Assembly (NCBI GenBank): GCA_018669795.1
Contig: JABHSQ010000026.1
Coordinates: 1-64,000 of the forward strand
Direction of reading: 5' to 3'
Length of the DNA: 64,000 bases
Source of the DNA: Flavobacteriaceae bacterium
GTDB taxonomy: Bacteria > Bacteroidota > Bacteroidia > Flavobacteriales > Flavobacteriaceae
Part shown: piece by piece, positions 23,464-33,518 of the stretch
Numbering within the stretch: the stretch's first letter is position 1
Layout: every line of letters starts with the position of its first letter
Position numbers and translations under genes: made by a program
The notes under the pieces: model-generated
Database searches by the model: none
Seen by the model: only the letters and a program-made list of their open reading frames with translations
Told to the model about the DNA's origin: nothing

Positions 23464-24276
23464 ATGAAGGATGAAATCACTGAAAAAAACCTCAAACTAT
23501 TAAATAAAAAAAAGAGTTTAAAACTTTTTTTATCTAGAGAAAATGTTAGTATTTCTAGAACGCTTAGATATCTACGCTATGAAAATAGATTGATCCAATT
23601 ACAAGAAGAATTAATTAAACTTCAAAAGTGGGTAAAAATCAACAACGAAAAAATAGTTTTTGTTTTTGAAGGGCGTGATGCTGCTGGAAAAGGTGGAGCA
23701 ATAAGAAGAATCACGGAACACTTAAATCCAAGAGAGTTTAAATTAGTCGCTTTATCAAGACCTTCCGATGAAGAAATTGGGCAATGGTATTTTCAACGAT
23801 ATATTAATTTGTTACCTATGGAAGGGACCATGGTGTTCTTTGATAGAAGCTGGTATAACAGGGCAATTTTAGAGCCTGTTAATGGTTTTTGTACCGATGA
23901 ACAATATGAAATATTTATGAATCAGGTAAATGATTTTGAAAGAATGATAACTGAATCTGGAGTTCGACTCATTAAATTTTATTTTTCAATTTCTAAAAGT
24001 GAACAAGAAAAGAGATTCCAAGATATTATTGATAGCCCTATAAAAAAATGGAAGTTTAGTGCCTTAGATAAAAAAGCATTAGAACTTTGGGGCGATTATA
24101 CAGATTATAAAGATAAAATGTTTTCTAAAACCAATACTATAATTGCTCCATGGAAAGTAATTAAAGCCAATAGAAAAACGAGGGCTAGGATAGAAGCTAT
24201 AGAGCATGTATTAACTAATATTCCTTATGACAATAAAAATTTAGAAGTATTAAAACATGTGCATTTTGAAGATTAG
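23464..24276 (+). CDS. ppk2: Polyphosphate kinase 2 family protein (second of a tandem pair)
   Basis: 270 aa with the same motifs: FEGRDAAGKGGAIRR, LSRPSDEEIGQWYFQRY and FFDRSWYNRA. By eye it is roughly half identical to the first copy across the core, which suggests an old duplication rather than a recent one. Both being intact hints at different nucleotide preference or hetero-oligomers (inference). Fifteen nt separate the two genes, so they form an operon. Confidence 0.92.
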   Translation: MKDEITEKNLKLLNKKKSLKLFLSRENVSISRTLRYLRYENRLIQLQEELIKLQKWVKINNEKIVFVFEGRDAAGKGGAIRRITEHLNPREFKLVALSRPSDEEIGQWYFQRYINLLPMEGTMVFFDRSWYNRAILEPVNGFCTDEQYEIFMNQVNDFERMITESGVRLIKFYFSISKSEQEKRFQDIIDSPIKKWKFSALDKKALELWGDYTDYKDKMFSKTNTIIAPWKVIKANRKTRARIEAIEHVLTNIPYDNKNLEVLKHVHFED

Positions 24277-24347
24277 CGACTAGTTATCAAATTTCAAATT
24301 GTATGGAAGGTATAAAATTCCATATCTTTAATAAATTTCTCACAATT

Positions 24348-27300
24348 ATGAAACCAATAACTTTTAAATTATTAGGAATTGCATTCCTTTTTATCTTCGG
24401 AAGTCAATCTGAAATTAGCTACTCACAATCCCAAAAAGAACCCTATTACGATGCTTTAGCATATAGACTTCTTGGTCCATTTCGTGGAGGAAGAAGCGCT
24501 GCAGTTACCGGCGTACCTAATAAACCAAACTTATTTTATTTTGGAGCCACTGGCGGGGGTGTCTGGAAAACGGAAGATGGAGGTAGAAAATGGAAAAATA
24601 TTTCCGATGGATTTTTTGGAGGTTCTATTGGTGCTATTGCGGTGAGTACAGACGACCCTAATGTAATGTATGTTGGAGGAGGTGAATCTACTGTGAGAGG
24701 AAACGTTTCTTCAGGTTACGGAGTTTGGAAAACAGAAAATGCCGGACAATCTTGGGAACATATTGGATTGAAAAAAAGCCGTCATATCCCTAGAATTGTA
24801 ATTCATCCAAGAGATCATAATACGGTATTTGCGGCTGTTTTAGGAAACATATATAAACCTTCAGCAGATAGAGGTATTTATAAAAGTACCGATGGAGGAA
24901 AAACCTGGGAGAAAAAGCTTTTTGTAAATGAAAATGCTGGAGCAGTCGATTTAATTATAGATGCTACCAATCCACGTATTCTATACGCATCTACTTGGAA
25001 CTTAAGAAGAACTCCATATAGTTTGAGTAGTGGCGGTGATGGTTCTGCACTTTGGAAGAGTATCGATAGCGGAGAAACTTGGACAGAAATTTCAAAAAAC
25101 GAAGGATTTGCTAAAGGAATTTTAGGGAATATTGGAGTTACTGTTTCGCCGGTAAATAACAATATAGTTTGGGCAATAGTTGAAAACAAAGATAAAGGAG
25201 GTGTTTATAAAAGCACCAACGGAGGCGAAACCTGGAAACTTATCAATAGCGAAAGAAAACTAAGGCAGCGTGCTTGGTATTATTCTCGGATTTATGCTGA
25301 CCCTCAAGATGCAGAAGTTGTTTATGTATTAAATGTAAGGTACCATAAAAGCACCGATGGCGGAAAAACATATAGCACTTTTAATGCTCCACATGGAGAT
25401 CATCATGATTTGTGGATAGCTCCTGAAAACCCAAAACGAATGGTAATGGGTGATGATGGCGGTGCTCAAACAACCTATGATGGAGGTGAAACTTGGAGTA
25501 CGTATCATAATCAGCCAACAGCTCAATTTTATAGAGTTACAACAGACGATTCTTTTCCATATCGAATCTATGCTGCACAACAAGACAATTCAACGATCCG
25601 GATATCTCATAGAAACGAAGGATGGAATATCGATGAAGATGATTGGGAAGAAACAGCTGGTGGAGAAAGCGCACACATCACCATCGATCCTGAAAATAAC
25701 GATATTGTTTATGGAGGTAGTTATGATGGTTTTTTAACTAGATACAATCATAAAACTAAAACGATAAGAAGCGTAAGTGTATGGCCAGATAATCCAATGG
25801 GTCATGGAGCAGAAGATATGAAATATCGTTTCCAATGGAACTTCCCAATGTTCTTTTCAAAACACAATACCAAAAAATTATATACATTTTCTAATCACGT
25901 TCATGTAACCACTAATGAAGGTGAAAGTTGGAGCGTATTAAGTCCAGATTTAACTAGAAATGATTCAACTAAATTAAAATCATCAGGCGGACCCATAACT
26001 CAAGATAATACCTCTGTTGAATATTACTGTACCATTTTTGCAGCAGCAGAATCTCCAATTAAAGAAGGGCTTCTATGGACAGGATCTGACGATGGATTAA
26101 TTCATGTTTCAAGAAATGATGGAGAAACTTGGGAAAATGTTACCCCTAAAGGCATGCCAGAATGGATGATGATTAATAGTATAGAGCCTTCCGTTTATAA
26201 TGAGGGGACTTGTTATGTTGCTGGGACAAAGTACAAAACAGGAGATTTTGAACCTTATTTATACAAAACGAATGATTATGGAAAGTCGTGGAAAAAAATT
26301 ACCAATGGGATTCCTAGCGAACATTTTACAAGAGTATTAAGAGAAGATCCTATAAAAGAAGGGTTTTTATACGCTGGTACTGAAACAGGAATTTATTATT
26401 CACATAATGAAGGGACTTACTGGCAACCTCTTCAATTAAATTTACCTATTGTTCCAATTACAGATTTAGCAGTAAAGAATAACAATTTAATAGTAGCTAC
26501 TCAGGGTAGAAGTCTTTGGATTTTAGATGATTTAAGCCTATTACATCAGGCTTTAGATATCGATAATAAAGAAAACATATTATTTAAACCTAAAGATACC
26601 TACCGAATAGGAGGATCTTCAAATGACAAATCCTTAACAACAGGGACTAATCATCCGTCTGGAGTAATCACCTATTTTTATGTTAAAAACCCAGAAGAGA
26701 AAGAAATAAAATTGAGTTATTTAAATTCAAAAAACGATACTATTAAAACGGTCAGTACAAAAAACAAAAAAGATAAATTTAAAGTGAAGGAAGGTTCCAA
26801 TAATTATGTTTGGAATACTCGAGGTAAATCCGCTGAAAATTTTGAGGGAATGATACTTTGGTGGGCAAGTTTAAATGCACCTAAAGCAGTGCCAGGAAAT
26901 TATAAAGTGGTTTTAAGTGTTGAGGATGAAAATTACACCCAAAGTTTTGACATAGTTTCAAATCCAAATTCTGAAACAGATGTTGTTGGCATGCAAAAAC
27001 AGTTTGATTTTATTACTGACATTAATGATACGGTAGATAATGCTCATAAATCTATAAAAAAAATTAGAGCTATTAATAAGCAATTAACTGCATTTCAAGA
27101 ACAATATAAAGATGATGAACGGGTGGAGGAATTAAAAGAAAAGGCTAAAAAGTTAAGTGAGGATTTTTCAGAAATTGAAAAAGCATTATATCAAACTCAA
27201 AACAAAAGTGGACAGGATCCTTTAAATTTTCCAATTAAACTAACTAATAAACTTGGGCATTTAAACAGTTTGGTCGGTATGGGAGATTTTCCTCCAACCG

Positions 27301-27455
27301 AGCAAGATGTAGCTGTTAAAGATGAATTAACTCGAAAAATTAACTCAGAATTAGAAAAATTTAACGCACTTGTTTCAGATGAAATTAAGATGTTTAATGC
27401 AGAATTTAATTCATTAAACTTAAACTATTTGTTTACTGAGGGATATACTAATTAG
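24348..27455 (+). CDS. Secreted sortilin/VPS10-like beta-propeller protein with BNR repeats
   Basis: About 1035 aa from the ATG giving MKPITFKLLGIAFLFIFGSQ, a signal peptide ending near SYSQ. The body (residues about 30-720) is full of BNR/Asp-box repeats (STDGGKTWE, STNGGETWK, SHNEGTYWQ and others) that form one or two beta-propellers of the VPS10/sortilin-like glycosyl hydrolase group. The last 250 residues (about 780-1035) hold an Ig-like part and a helical, coiled-coil stretch. No type IX sorting tail is seen. Likely periplasmic; enzymatic activity is unproven. Often annotated as 'glycosyl hydrolase' without biochemical support. Confidence 0.85.
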   Translation: MKPITFKLLGIAFLFIFGSQSEISYSQSQKEPYYDALAYRLLGPFRGGRSAAVTGVPNKPNLFYFGATGGGVWKTEDGGRKWKNISDGFFGGSIGAIAVSTDDPNVMYVGGGESTVRGNVSSGYGVWKTENAGQSWEHIGLKKSRHIPRIVIHPRDHNTVFAAVLGNIYKPSADRGIYKSTDGGKTWEKKLFVNENAGAVDLIIDATNPRILYASTWNLRRTPYSLSSGGDGSALWKSIDSGETWTEISKNEGFAKGILGNIGVTVSPVNNNIVWAIVENKDKGGVYKSTNGGETWKLINSERKLRQRAWYYSRIYADPQDAEVVYVLNVRYHKSTDGGKTYSTFNAPHGDHHDLWIAPENPKRMVMGDDGGAQTTYDGGETWSTYHNQPTAQFYRVTTDDSFPYRIYAAQQDNSTIRISHRNEGWNIDEDDWEETAGGESAHITIDPENNDIVYGGSYDGFLTRYNHKTKTIRSVSVWPDNPMGHGAEDMKYRFQWNFPMFFSKHNTKKLYTFSNHVHVTTNEGESWSVLSPDLTRNDSTKLKSSGGPITQDNTSVEYYCTIFAAAESPIKEGLLWTGSDDGLIHVSRNDGETWENVTPKGMPEWMMINSIEPSVYNEGTCYVAGTKYKTGDFEPYLYKTNDYGKSWKKITNGIPSEHFTRVLREDPIKEGFLYAGTETGIYYSHNEGTYWQPLQLNLPIVPITDLAVKNNNLIVATQGRSLWILDDLSLLHQALDIDNKENILFKPKDTYRIGGSSNDKSLTTGTNHPSGVITYFYVKNPEEKEIKLSYLNSKNDTIKTVSTKNKKDKFKVKEGSNNYVWNTRGKSAENFEGMILWWASLNAPKAVPGNYKVVLSVEDENYTQSFDIVSNPNSETDVVGMQKQFDFITDINDTVDNAHKSIKKIRAINKQLTAFQEQYKDDERVEELKEKAKKLSEDFSEIEKALYQTQNKSGQDPLNFPIKLTNKLGHLNSLVGMGDFPPTEQDVAVKDELTRKINSELEKFNALVSDEIKMFNAEFNSLNLNYLFTEGYTN

Positions 27456-27504
27456 CATTTACTAAGCGGTTTGATTATTGATATAATCTTTTTAAAATAA
27501 ATAA

Positions 27505-28962
27505 ATGAGTTTTTTAAATAGATCCCTAAGGTCACGTATTTTTTTATCCATGATACTTCTAGTAATAGGGGCATCTATTCTTATTGTTGTTGTTACTGTA
27601 TTTCAATATAGAGAAAACACACAGGATTATCATAGAGAGCGATTAATTAGAAAAGAAACAGCTATTCGAGAAAATATTGATTATGTTATTAAAAACACTA
27701 CCTATCCTGTAGAAACCGATAAAATTGCATTCATTTTTAAAAATAAAATTTATGAAATTAAAGACATTCATCAATTAGATGTTTTTTTATATGATTTAGA
27801 AGGCAATCTTTTAATTTCTTCTCAAGCCTCTTTTATTAAAGACATCACTCATTCAAAAATTTCTAAGAAAGCTTTAGAGGGTTTAAAAAAATCAATAGAT
27901 AAACATTTTATAGAGAAGTTTGTTGAAAAAGATTTTGAATACCAATCGTCATTTACCTATATCACAGATTCTCATTTTAAACCCATTGCTATCCTAAATT
28001 TACCTTATTTAGAAGATGATGAATTTTTAAACAAGGAGCTAAAAGAATATTTGGGGAGGTTAGGAATCGCTTATATTTTTATGCTTTTGTTTGCTATTGT
28101 TTTGGCTTATTTTTTATCTAAATATATCACTCGATCTTTAAATACAATCTCAGAGAAGATCAAGGAAACTAGGTTAAATAAAAGAAATAAAAAGATATTG
28201 ATTCCGCTTCGATCTCAGGAAGTATCAACCTTGGTAAATGCCTATAACGAAATGATTGATGAATTAGAAAATAGCGCAGCCCAATTGGCAACTAATGAGC
28301 GAGAAGCAGCGTGGAGAGAAATGGCAAAACAAGTAGCTCATGAAATTAAAAACCCTTTAACACCTATGCGTTTAACGGTACAAAGTTTTGAACGAAAATT
28401 TGATCCGAATGATCCAGATATTCATGAAAAAATGAAAGAGTATAGTCATACTTTAATACAACAAATAGACACAATGAGCTCTATTGCATCTGCTTTTTCA
28501 ACCTATGCTCAAATGCCAGCACAACAAGATGAAACGCTAAATGTTATTAAGATAACCAAACTGGCTTTGGATATTTTTAACGAAGCATATATTTATTTTA
28601 CTTCAGAAAAAAAAGAAGTAATCATCAAATTTGACAGAACACAACTGATTAGGGTCATTACTAATTTGGTAAAGAACAGTATACAGGCAATACATGAAAA
28701 CCATCAAGAAGAACCAAAGATTGAAGTAAAAGTTTATCAAGATGAATCTTTTGCGATCATTTCTGTTATGGATAATGGCACCGGTATCACTGACGAAAAT
28801 AAAGCCATGGTTTTTGAGCCAAAATTCACAACTAAAACGAGTGGTATGGGATTGGGATTAGCCATGGTTAAGAAAATTGTGGAAACTTATGAAGGTGAAA
28901 TTAGTTTTAAAACCCTCAAGGGAGAAGGAACTACTTTTATTGTAAAATTACCTCTAAAATAA
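27505..28962 (+). CDS. Sensor histidine kinase (NtrY-like)
   Basis: Two membrane spans (about 11-34 and 185-205) enclose a 150-residue periplasmic sensor domain, followed by HAMP (about 206-255), the dimerisation helix with phospho-His279 in MAKQVAHEIKNPLTPM, and an ATPase domain with NLVKNSIQAI, DNGTGI and SGMGLGLAMV boxes. The HEIKNPLTPM pattern is of the NtrY type. 485 aa. No response regulator gene is adjacent, so its partner is elsewhere and its signal unknown. Confidence 0.9.
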   Translation: MSFLNRSLRSRIFLSMILLVIGASILIVVVTVFQYRENTQDYHRERLIRKETAIRENIDYVIKNTTYPVETDKIAFIFKNKIYEIKDIHQLDVFLYDLEGNLLISSQASFIKDITHSKISKKALEGLKKSIDKHFIEKFVEKDFEYQSSFTYITDSHFKPIAILNLPYLEDDEFLNKELKEYLGRLGIAYIFMLLFAIVLAYFLSKYITRSLNTISEKIKETRLNKRNKKILIPLRSQEVSTLVNAYNEMIDELENSAAQLATNEREAAWREMAKQVAHEIKNPLTPMRLTVQSFERKFDPNDPDIHEKMKEYSHTLIQQIDTMSSIASAFSTYAQMPAQQDETLNVIKITKLALDIFNEAYIYFTSEKKEVIIKFDRTQLIRVITNLVKNSIQAIHENHQEEPKIEVKVYQDESFAIISVMDNGTGITDENKAMVFEPKFTTKTSGMGLGLAMVKKIVETYEGEISFKTLKGEGTTFIVKLPLK

Positions 28963-29063
28963 GTTGCTTTTCGTAATTTTGTTTAGTGTTCATTTTTAAG
29001 GATGCTTAAAATAATTGCTATTTTACGCAGAAATCAAATCTTTTTCAATCATTATTATTTATT

Positions 29064-29846
29064 ATGAAATTCAACAATATTCTTTCAGAAACCACCAAAG
29101 GTTTAACGACAATTACTATTAATAGACCTTCAAAATTAAACGCCTTAAATAAAGAAACAATTAATGAATTGCATCAAGCTTTTAAGATAGCTGAAGAAGA
29201 TAGAGCCACAAAAGTGATTATTATTACTGGTAGTGGAGAAAAAGCTTTTGTTGCTGGTGCTGATATTAGTGAATTTGCAGATTTTTCGATTGCAGAAGGT
29301 AAAAATTTAGCCGCAAAAGGGCAAGCTTTATTATTCGATTTTATTGCTAATCTTACTACACCTGTTATTGCTGCTGTTAATGGATTTGCATTAGGTGGAG
29401 GATTGGAATTAGCAATGGCTGCGCATTTTAGAATAGCAAGTGATAATGCTAAAATGGGATTGCCAGAAGTATCCTTAGGGGTTATTCCTGGTTATGGAGG
29501 GACACAACGATTACCTCAATTAATTGGTAAAGGTCGTGCTATGGAAATGATTATGACCGCTGGGATGATCGATGCCAAAACTGGACATAATTACGGTTTG
29601 GTAAATCATGTGACTACTCAAGAGGAATTAATGGAGTTTACTCAAAAAATTGCATCTAAAATTATGAGAAATTCTTCGGTTGCGATCGCATCTGCAATTG
29701 CAGCAATAAATGCTGGATTTGAAGATGGAGAAAATGGTTTTGATGCTGAGGTTACTCAATTTGGTATCTGTTTTGGAACTGCAGATTTTAAAGAAGGAAC
29801 AACTGCCTTTTTAGAGAAAAGACGTGCAGATTTTCCAGGAGAATAA
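29064..29846 (+). CDS. Enoyl-CoA hydratase (crotonase family)
   Basis: Hydrates 2-enoyl-CoA to 3-hydroxyacyl-CoA in fatty acid or amino acid breakdown. The oxyanion hole is made by GADISEF and GFALGGGLELAM; the two catalytic Glu are in GGGLELA and GLPEVSLGVIPGYGGT. 260 aa, normal. It abuts the convergent HD hydrolase gene. Substrate range (crotonyl, 3-hydroxybutyryl or other) cannot be told. Confidence 0.9.
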   Translation: MKFNNILSETTKGLTTITINRPSKLNALNKETINELHQAFKIAEEDRATKVIIITGSGEKAFVAGADISEFADFSIAEGKNLAAKGQALLFDFIANLTTPVIAAVNGFALGGGLELAMAAHFRIASDNAKMGLPEVSLGVIPGYGGTQRLPQLIGKGRAMEMIMTAGMIDAKTGHNYGLVNHVTTQEELMEFTQKIASKIMRNSSVAIASAIAAINAGFEDGENGFDAEVTQFGICFGTADFKEGTTAFLEKRRADFPGE

Positions 29847-30500
29847 TTATAAATCACCGTTCCATTCACCATAGAATTGCTCTAAAAAAACTTCCATATA
29901 TCGATGGCGATTTCCTGCAATCTGTTTACCAGTAACGGTGTTCATTTTGTTTTTTAATAACAATAGCTTCTCGTAAAAATGATTGATGGTTGGAGCTGTA
30001 GAATTTTTGTATTCCTCCGGGGTCATATTTAAGTTTGGCTTTATTTCTGGATCGTAAAGTGTACGATTTTTAAAGCCGCCATAATTAAAACAACGTGCAA
30101 TACCAACTGCACCAATCGCATCTAATCTATCTGCATCTTGAACAACAGATAATTCATTCGAGAAAAAACTCTGTTTTTTATTGCCTCCTTTAAATGAGCT
30201 ATTTTCTATAATTTTTATTACGTGCGCTATAACATCTTCAGGGACTTTTTCAGAAACTAAAAAAGCGCTAGCTTTTTTGGGTCCTATGGTTTCATCACCA
30301 TGATAGAACTTTGAATCGGCAATGTCATGCAGTAAAGCTCCTAATGACACTATAAAAGAATCAACTTTTTCAGTTTTAGAAATTAAAAGAGCATTTTTAT
30401 AGACACGCTCAATATGAAACCAATCATGTCCTCCTTCCGCATTTGCAAGTTCTTTTTTAACAAATGAGATGGTATGTGCTATGATTAATAAATCATTCAT
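29847..30500 (-). CDS. HD-domain phosphohydrolase
   Basis: Metal-dependent phosphohydrolase of the HD superfamily: HDWFHIERVY (first His-Asp), GALLHDIAD (HD pair) and VQDADRLDAIGAVG (the final Asp). Cytosolic, 217 aa, similar to the YedJ-like group. Substrate not known; many family members act on nucleotides. It overlaps the plsC end by 4 bp, so the two are translationally coupled. Confidence 0.85.
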   Translation of the reverse strand: MNDLLIIAHTISFVKKELANAEGGHDWFHIERVYKNALLISKTEKVDSFIVSLGALLHDIADSKFYHGDETIGPKKASAFLVSEKVPEDVIAHVIKIIENSSFKGGNKKQSFFSNELSVVQDADRLDAIGAVGIARCFNYGGFKNRTLYDPEIKPNLNMTPEEYKNSTAPTINHFYEKLLLLKNKMNTVTGKQIAGNRHRYMEVFLEQFYGEWNGDL

Positions 30501-31243
30501 TTTGGAAGTATCTCCGAATTTATTTGAGACTCTATAGTATCGATAAGTGTTTCTGCGTCAAAATCGGATATTTTTATAAAAGGATGTAATTTATAGCGAA
30601 CTCTTACTCCTAAAGGCATTGGAAACATCCCATGTTTTTGTAGTTTCCAAGAATTATTTATAGTAATCGGAAGCACATAGGCTTCCGGCATTTTTTTAAT
30701 TAAAACTGATAGCCCCTTATGTTGAAATTTTTTAGCTACATTAGTTTTGCTTCTTGTTCCTTCTGGAAAAATAACAGCACTTCGATTGTGTAGATTAAGG
30801 TAATCGGCAAAATTTATTAAAGCAGTTATAGCTTGCCTCGGATTTTTACGATCGATTAAAACAGCACCGCCGTGCCTTAGATTGTAAGAAACCGAGGGGA
30901 TCCATTTTCCTAATTCGATTTTTGAAACAAATTTAGGATGAATATTTCTTAAATGCCAAACTAAAGGAGGAATGTCCCATAAGCTTTGATGATTAGACAC
31001 TACTATTATCGGTACATCTTTAGGGTAATTTTTAAGAGTTTTTAACTGAAATGAAGTCCCTAAAACCCGAAGACTAGCAAGAATAAAAAAATTCAGAAAG
31101 TCAACACTTTTTTTGTGAGCCTTATAACCAATTAGCGTATTGCAAACCCATTGTATGGCATGAAAAACTACTAAAACCAGTCCAAATAACAGATAAAATA
31201 TAACTGTGATAGGATAACTGAGGATGTGAGCAATTTGTTTCAT
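30497..31243 (-). CDS. plsC: 1-acyl-sn-glycerol-3-phosphate acyltransferase
   Basis: Second acylation step of phosphatidic acid synthesis, at the inner membrane. Motif I is NHQSLWD (His and Asp of HX4D), motif III is FPEGTRSK. A hydrophobic N-terminal stretch (about 8-35) anchors the protein. 248 aa. A GC-rich hairpin (31251-31266) ends 7 nt before the start, probably the terminator of the upstream gene. Confidence 0.88.
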   Translation of the reverse strand: MKQIAHILSYPITVIFYLLFGLVLVVFHAIQWVCNTLIGYKAHKKSVDFLNFFILASLRVLGTSFQLKTLKNYPKDVPIIVVSNHQSLWDIPPLVWHLRNIHPKFVSKIELGKWIPSVSYNLRHGGAVLIDRKNPRQAITALINFADYLNLHNRSAVIFPEGTRSKTNVAKKFQHKGLSVLIKKMPEAYVLPITINNSWKLQKHGMFPMPLGVRVRYKLHPFIKISDFDAETLIDTIESQINSEILPK

Positions 31244-31270
31244 AAAAATTGCCCGCAGATGCGGGCATTA
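31244..31270 (-). terminator. GC-rich hairpin between the bacilliredoxin gene and plsC
   Basis: On the minus strand GCCCGC and GCGGGC pair around ATCT and are followed by AATTTTT, then directly by the plsC ATG. It should end the bacilliredoxin transcript; read-through RNA would present the plsC start next to a stable stem. Confidence 0.65.
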
Positions 31271-31274
31271 TTTT

Positions 31275-31685
31275 TTAACAAACTTTGTTGTATGCGTCTT
31301 TTAGATTGTCTGCAATCATCTCTGCAGGACGACCTTCAATATGATGACGTTCTAGCATATGTACCAACTCTCCATCCTTAAATAAGGCCATACAAGGCGA
31401 ACTTGGAGGAAAAGGAATCATGTGAGCTCTAGCAGCATTAACAGCTTCTTTGTCAACGCCAGCAAAAACAGTAACTATTTGATCTGGTTTTTTATCATTT
31501 TGAATAGACATAGCAGCAGCAGGGCGTGCATTTGCAGCCGCACAACCACAAACAGAGTTTACAACGACTAAGGTAGTTCCCGGTTTGCTTAATGCATTGT
31601 TTACGTCTTCTGCATTAAATAATTCTGTGAAACCAACTCTTGTTAGGTCTTCACGCATTGGTTTTACTAATTCTGGGGGATACAT
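31275..31685 (-). CDS. BrxA/BrxB-type bacilliredoxin
   Basis: Small thioredoxin-fold protein that swaps thiol groups on proteins. Starts MYPPELVKPMREDL, the family N-terminus; active site CGC in VVNSVCGCAAANARPA. The ATG at 31685 is preferred over a TTG at 31712. 136 aa. In Bacteroidota, which lack bacillithiol in most cases, the partner thiol is unknown. Confidence 0.9.
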   Translation of the reverse strand: MYPPELVKPMREDLTRVGFTELFNAEDVNNALSKPGTTLVVVNSVCGCAAANARPAAAMSIQNDKKPDQIVTVFAGVDKEAVNAARAHMIPFPPSSPCMALFKDGELVHMLERHHIEGRPAEMIADNLKDAYNKVC

Positions 31686-31813
31686 GTTTTTTTGTGATTT
31701 ATGTTGTAACAAATTTTATACAAAGATAACTAATTATAGAATAAAATATAGTTCATTTAGAATTTTTGGTTTTCTTTAATAGAGAATTGAACCCTTCATT
31801 TTTTTTGATTTAC

Positions 31814-31821
31814 TATATTTG
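31814..31821 (+). promoter_or_regulatory. -7 box TATATTTG before the TerB/J-domain gene
   Basis: Perfect TAnnTTTG, 29 nt before the ATG at 31851. Confidence 0.5.
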
Positions 31822-31850
31822 CAAAATTATTAAATGACTAGGAATAGATT

Positions 31851-32582
31851 ATGATTAAATGGATAGCTGCAATTATTGGATATTCAATTTTTAGATTTCC
31901 AGGAGCGATTATTGGCTTTTTGTTAGGAAGTTTCTTTGATGGAAAGAGCTCTTTAAGCGGAAGTAGAAGGAGCGTTTTTACTCAAAGTAAACCAGGAGTT
32001 TCTCCGGCCGAATTTGAATTAAACCTATTGTCTTTAGCTTCTTTAGTTATTAAAGCAGATGGAATTGTTAATCAAAAAGAATTGGATTTTGTGCGCCAGT
32101 ATTTTGTTCAAGCCTATGGGAAGGAGCATGCCAATGCAACCTTTAAAGTATTTAATGAAGAGATAAAAAAGAAACAATTATCTGCACAAAAAATTGCTAC
32201 TTTTTTACGGAACAGAATGAGATATGAATCTCGTTTACAAATCATACATTTTTTGTTTAGTGTTGCAAAAGCAGACGGACGCATAAGCGACCCTGAAGTT
32301 AGAGAAATAAATAATATCACCGGTTTTTTGGGAATTAATCATCGCGATTTTGAAAGTATAAAAGCGATGTTTTTTAGCAACCCGGATAGTGCTTATAAAA
32401 TTCTTGAAATCGAAAAAACAGCGACTTCTGCTGAAATTAAAAAGGCTTACCGTACCATGGTAAAAAAGTATCACCCTGATAAATTACAACACATGGATGA
32501 AGTTTATAGAAATGGTGCTGAAGAAAAATTCAGAAAAGTACAAGAAGCTTACGAACAACTTCAGAAAGAAAGAGGGTTTTAG
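31851..32582 (+). CDS. TerB-like and J-domain co-chaperone (DjlA-like)
   Basis: Residues 1-27 form one membrane-hugging hydrophobic segment with a Gly pattern (GYSIFRFPGAIIGFLLGSFF). A TerB-like helical domain follows (about 57-165; KADGIVNQKELDF and AKADGRISDPEV are its two acidic loops). Residues about 178-243 are a J domain with HPDKL, which stimulates DnaK. The same order is found in DjlA. 243 aa. Role: probably recruits DnaK at the inner membrane. Confidence 0.9.
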   Translation: MIKWIAAIIGYSIFRFPGAIIGFLLGSFFDGKSSLSGSRRSVFTQSKPGVSPAEFELNLLSLASLVIKADGIVNQKELDFVRQYFVQAYGKEHANATFKVFNEEIKKKQLSAQKIATFLRNRMRYESRLQIIHFLFSVAKADGRISDPEVREINNITGFLGINHRDFESIKAMFFSNPDSAYKILEIEKTATSAEIKKAYRTMVKKYHPDKLQHMDEVYRNGAEEKFRKVQEAYEQLQKERGF

Positions 32583-32627
32583 CGTATTTGCTTCATTTTT
32601 TGTAAATTTAAATCTTAAACTCAAGCA

Positions 32628-33518
32628 ATGCCAGATTTTCCTCCTATCATACATTATGCAATTCCTTTTTTTGTCTTTGCTATGCTATTTGAGTTTTTTA
32701 TAACTATAAAAAAGAACATCAAGTCCTATACCGCTAAAGATGCTTTTTCATCGATTGCCATGGGCTTGGGAAATGTATTTATTGGTTTTGTGAGTAAACT
32801 AATTGTATTTGCAGCCCTTTATTATGTATATGAAAACTTCCGTTTTTTTAGCATACCAGTGACTTGGTGGAGTTTTATCTTGTTGTTTTTTTTAGATGAT
32901 TTATCCTATTATTGGTTTCATAGAATTTCTCATGAAAACAGATTGTTTTGGGCGTCTCACGTAGTTCATCATTCTTCAAAATATTATAATTTAAGCACTG
33001 CCTTACGGCAAACTTGGACAGGAGGATTTTATAGTTTTATTTTTTGGTTGTGGCTACCGTTGCTAGGTTTTCATCCTGGGATGATCATTTTTCAGATGGC
33101 AATAAGTTTGTTATATCAATTTTGGATCCATACCGAATTAATAAAAAAAATGCCCAACTGGTTTGAAGCTTTTTTTAACACTCCATCTCATCATAGAGTT
33201 CATCACGGAAGTAATCCAGTATACTTAGACAGAAATTATGCGGGAATATTGATTATTTGGGATAGATTGTTTGGAACCTTCCAACCCGAATTGGAGGAAG
33301 AGAAAGTTAATTATGGATTGGTTGACGATATTAACACTTACAATCCAGTCATCATTGCTTTTAATGAATGGTTAGCTATGTTAAATGATGCTTTTTCTGG
33401 GAATAAATCTTTAGCAAATAGAATAAAATATTTTTATAAACCACCAGGTTGGAAACATGATGGTTCTGGAAAATTATCTAAGGACTTGCGAGAAGAATGG
33501 TTAAAAAAAAACAATTAA
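32628..33518 (+). CDS. Sterol desaturase/fatty acid hydroxylase family protein
   Basis: Di-iron membrane oxygenase with the three His boxes HRISH, HVVHHSS and HHRVHHGS, the ligands of the metal pair. Four or more membrane spans in the first 170 residues. 296 aa. Substrate (sterol, fatty acid, carotenoid or lipid headgroup) is unknown. Its 3' end overlaps pyk by 4 bp. Confidence 0.88.
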   Translation: MPDFPPIIHYAIPFFVFAMLFEFFITIKKNIKSYTAKDAFSSIAMGLGNVFIGFVSKLIVFAALYYVYENFRFFSIPVTWWSFILLFFLDDLSYYWFHRISHENRLFWASHVVHHSSKYYNLSTALRQTWTGGFYSFIFWLWLPLLGFHPGMIIFQMAISLLYQFWIHTELIKKMPNWFEAFFNTPSHHRVHHGSNPVYLDRNYAGILIIWDRLFGTFQPELEEEKVNYGLVDDINTYNPVIIAFNEWLAMLNDAFSGNKSLANRIKYFYKPPGWKHDGSGKLSKDLREEWLKKNN

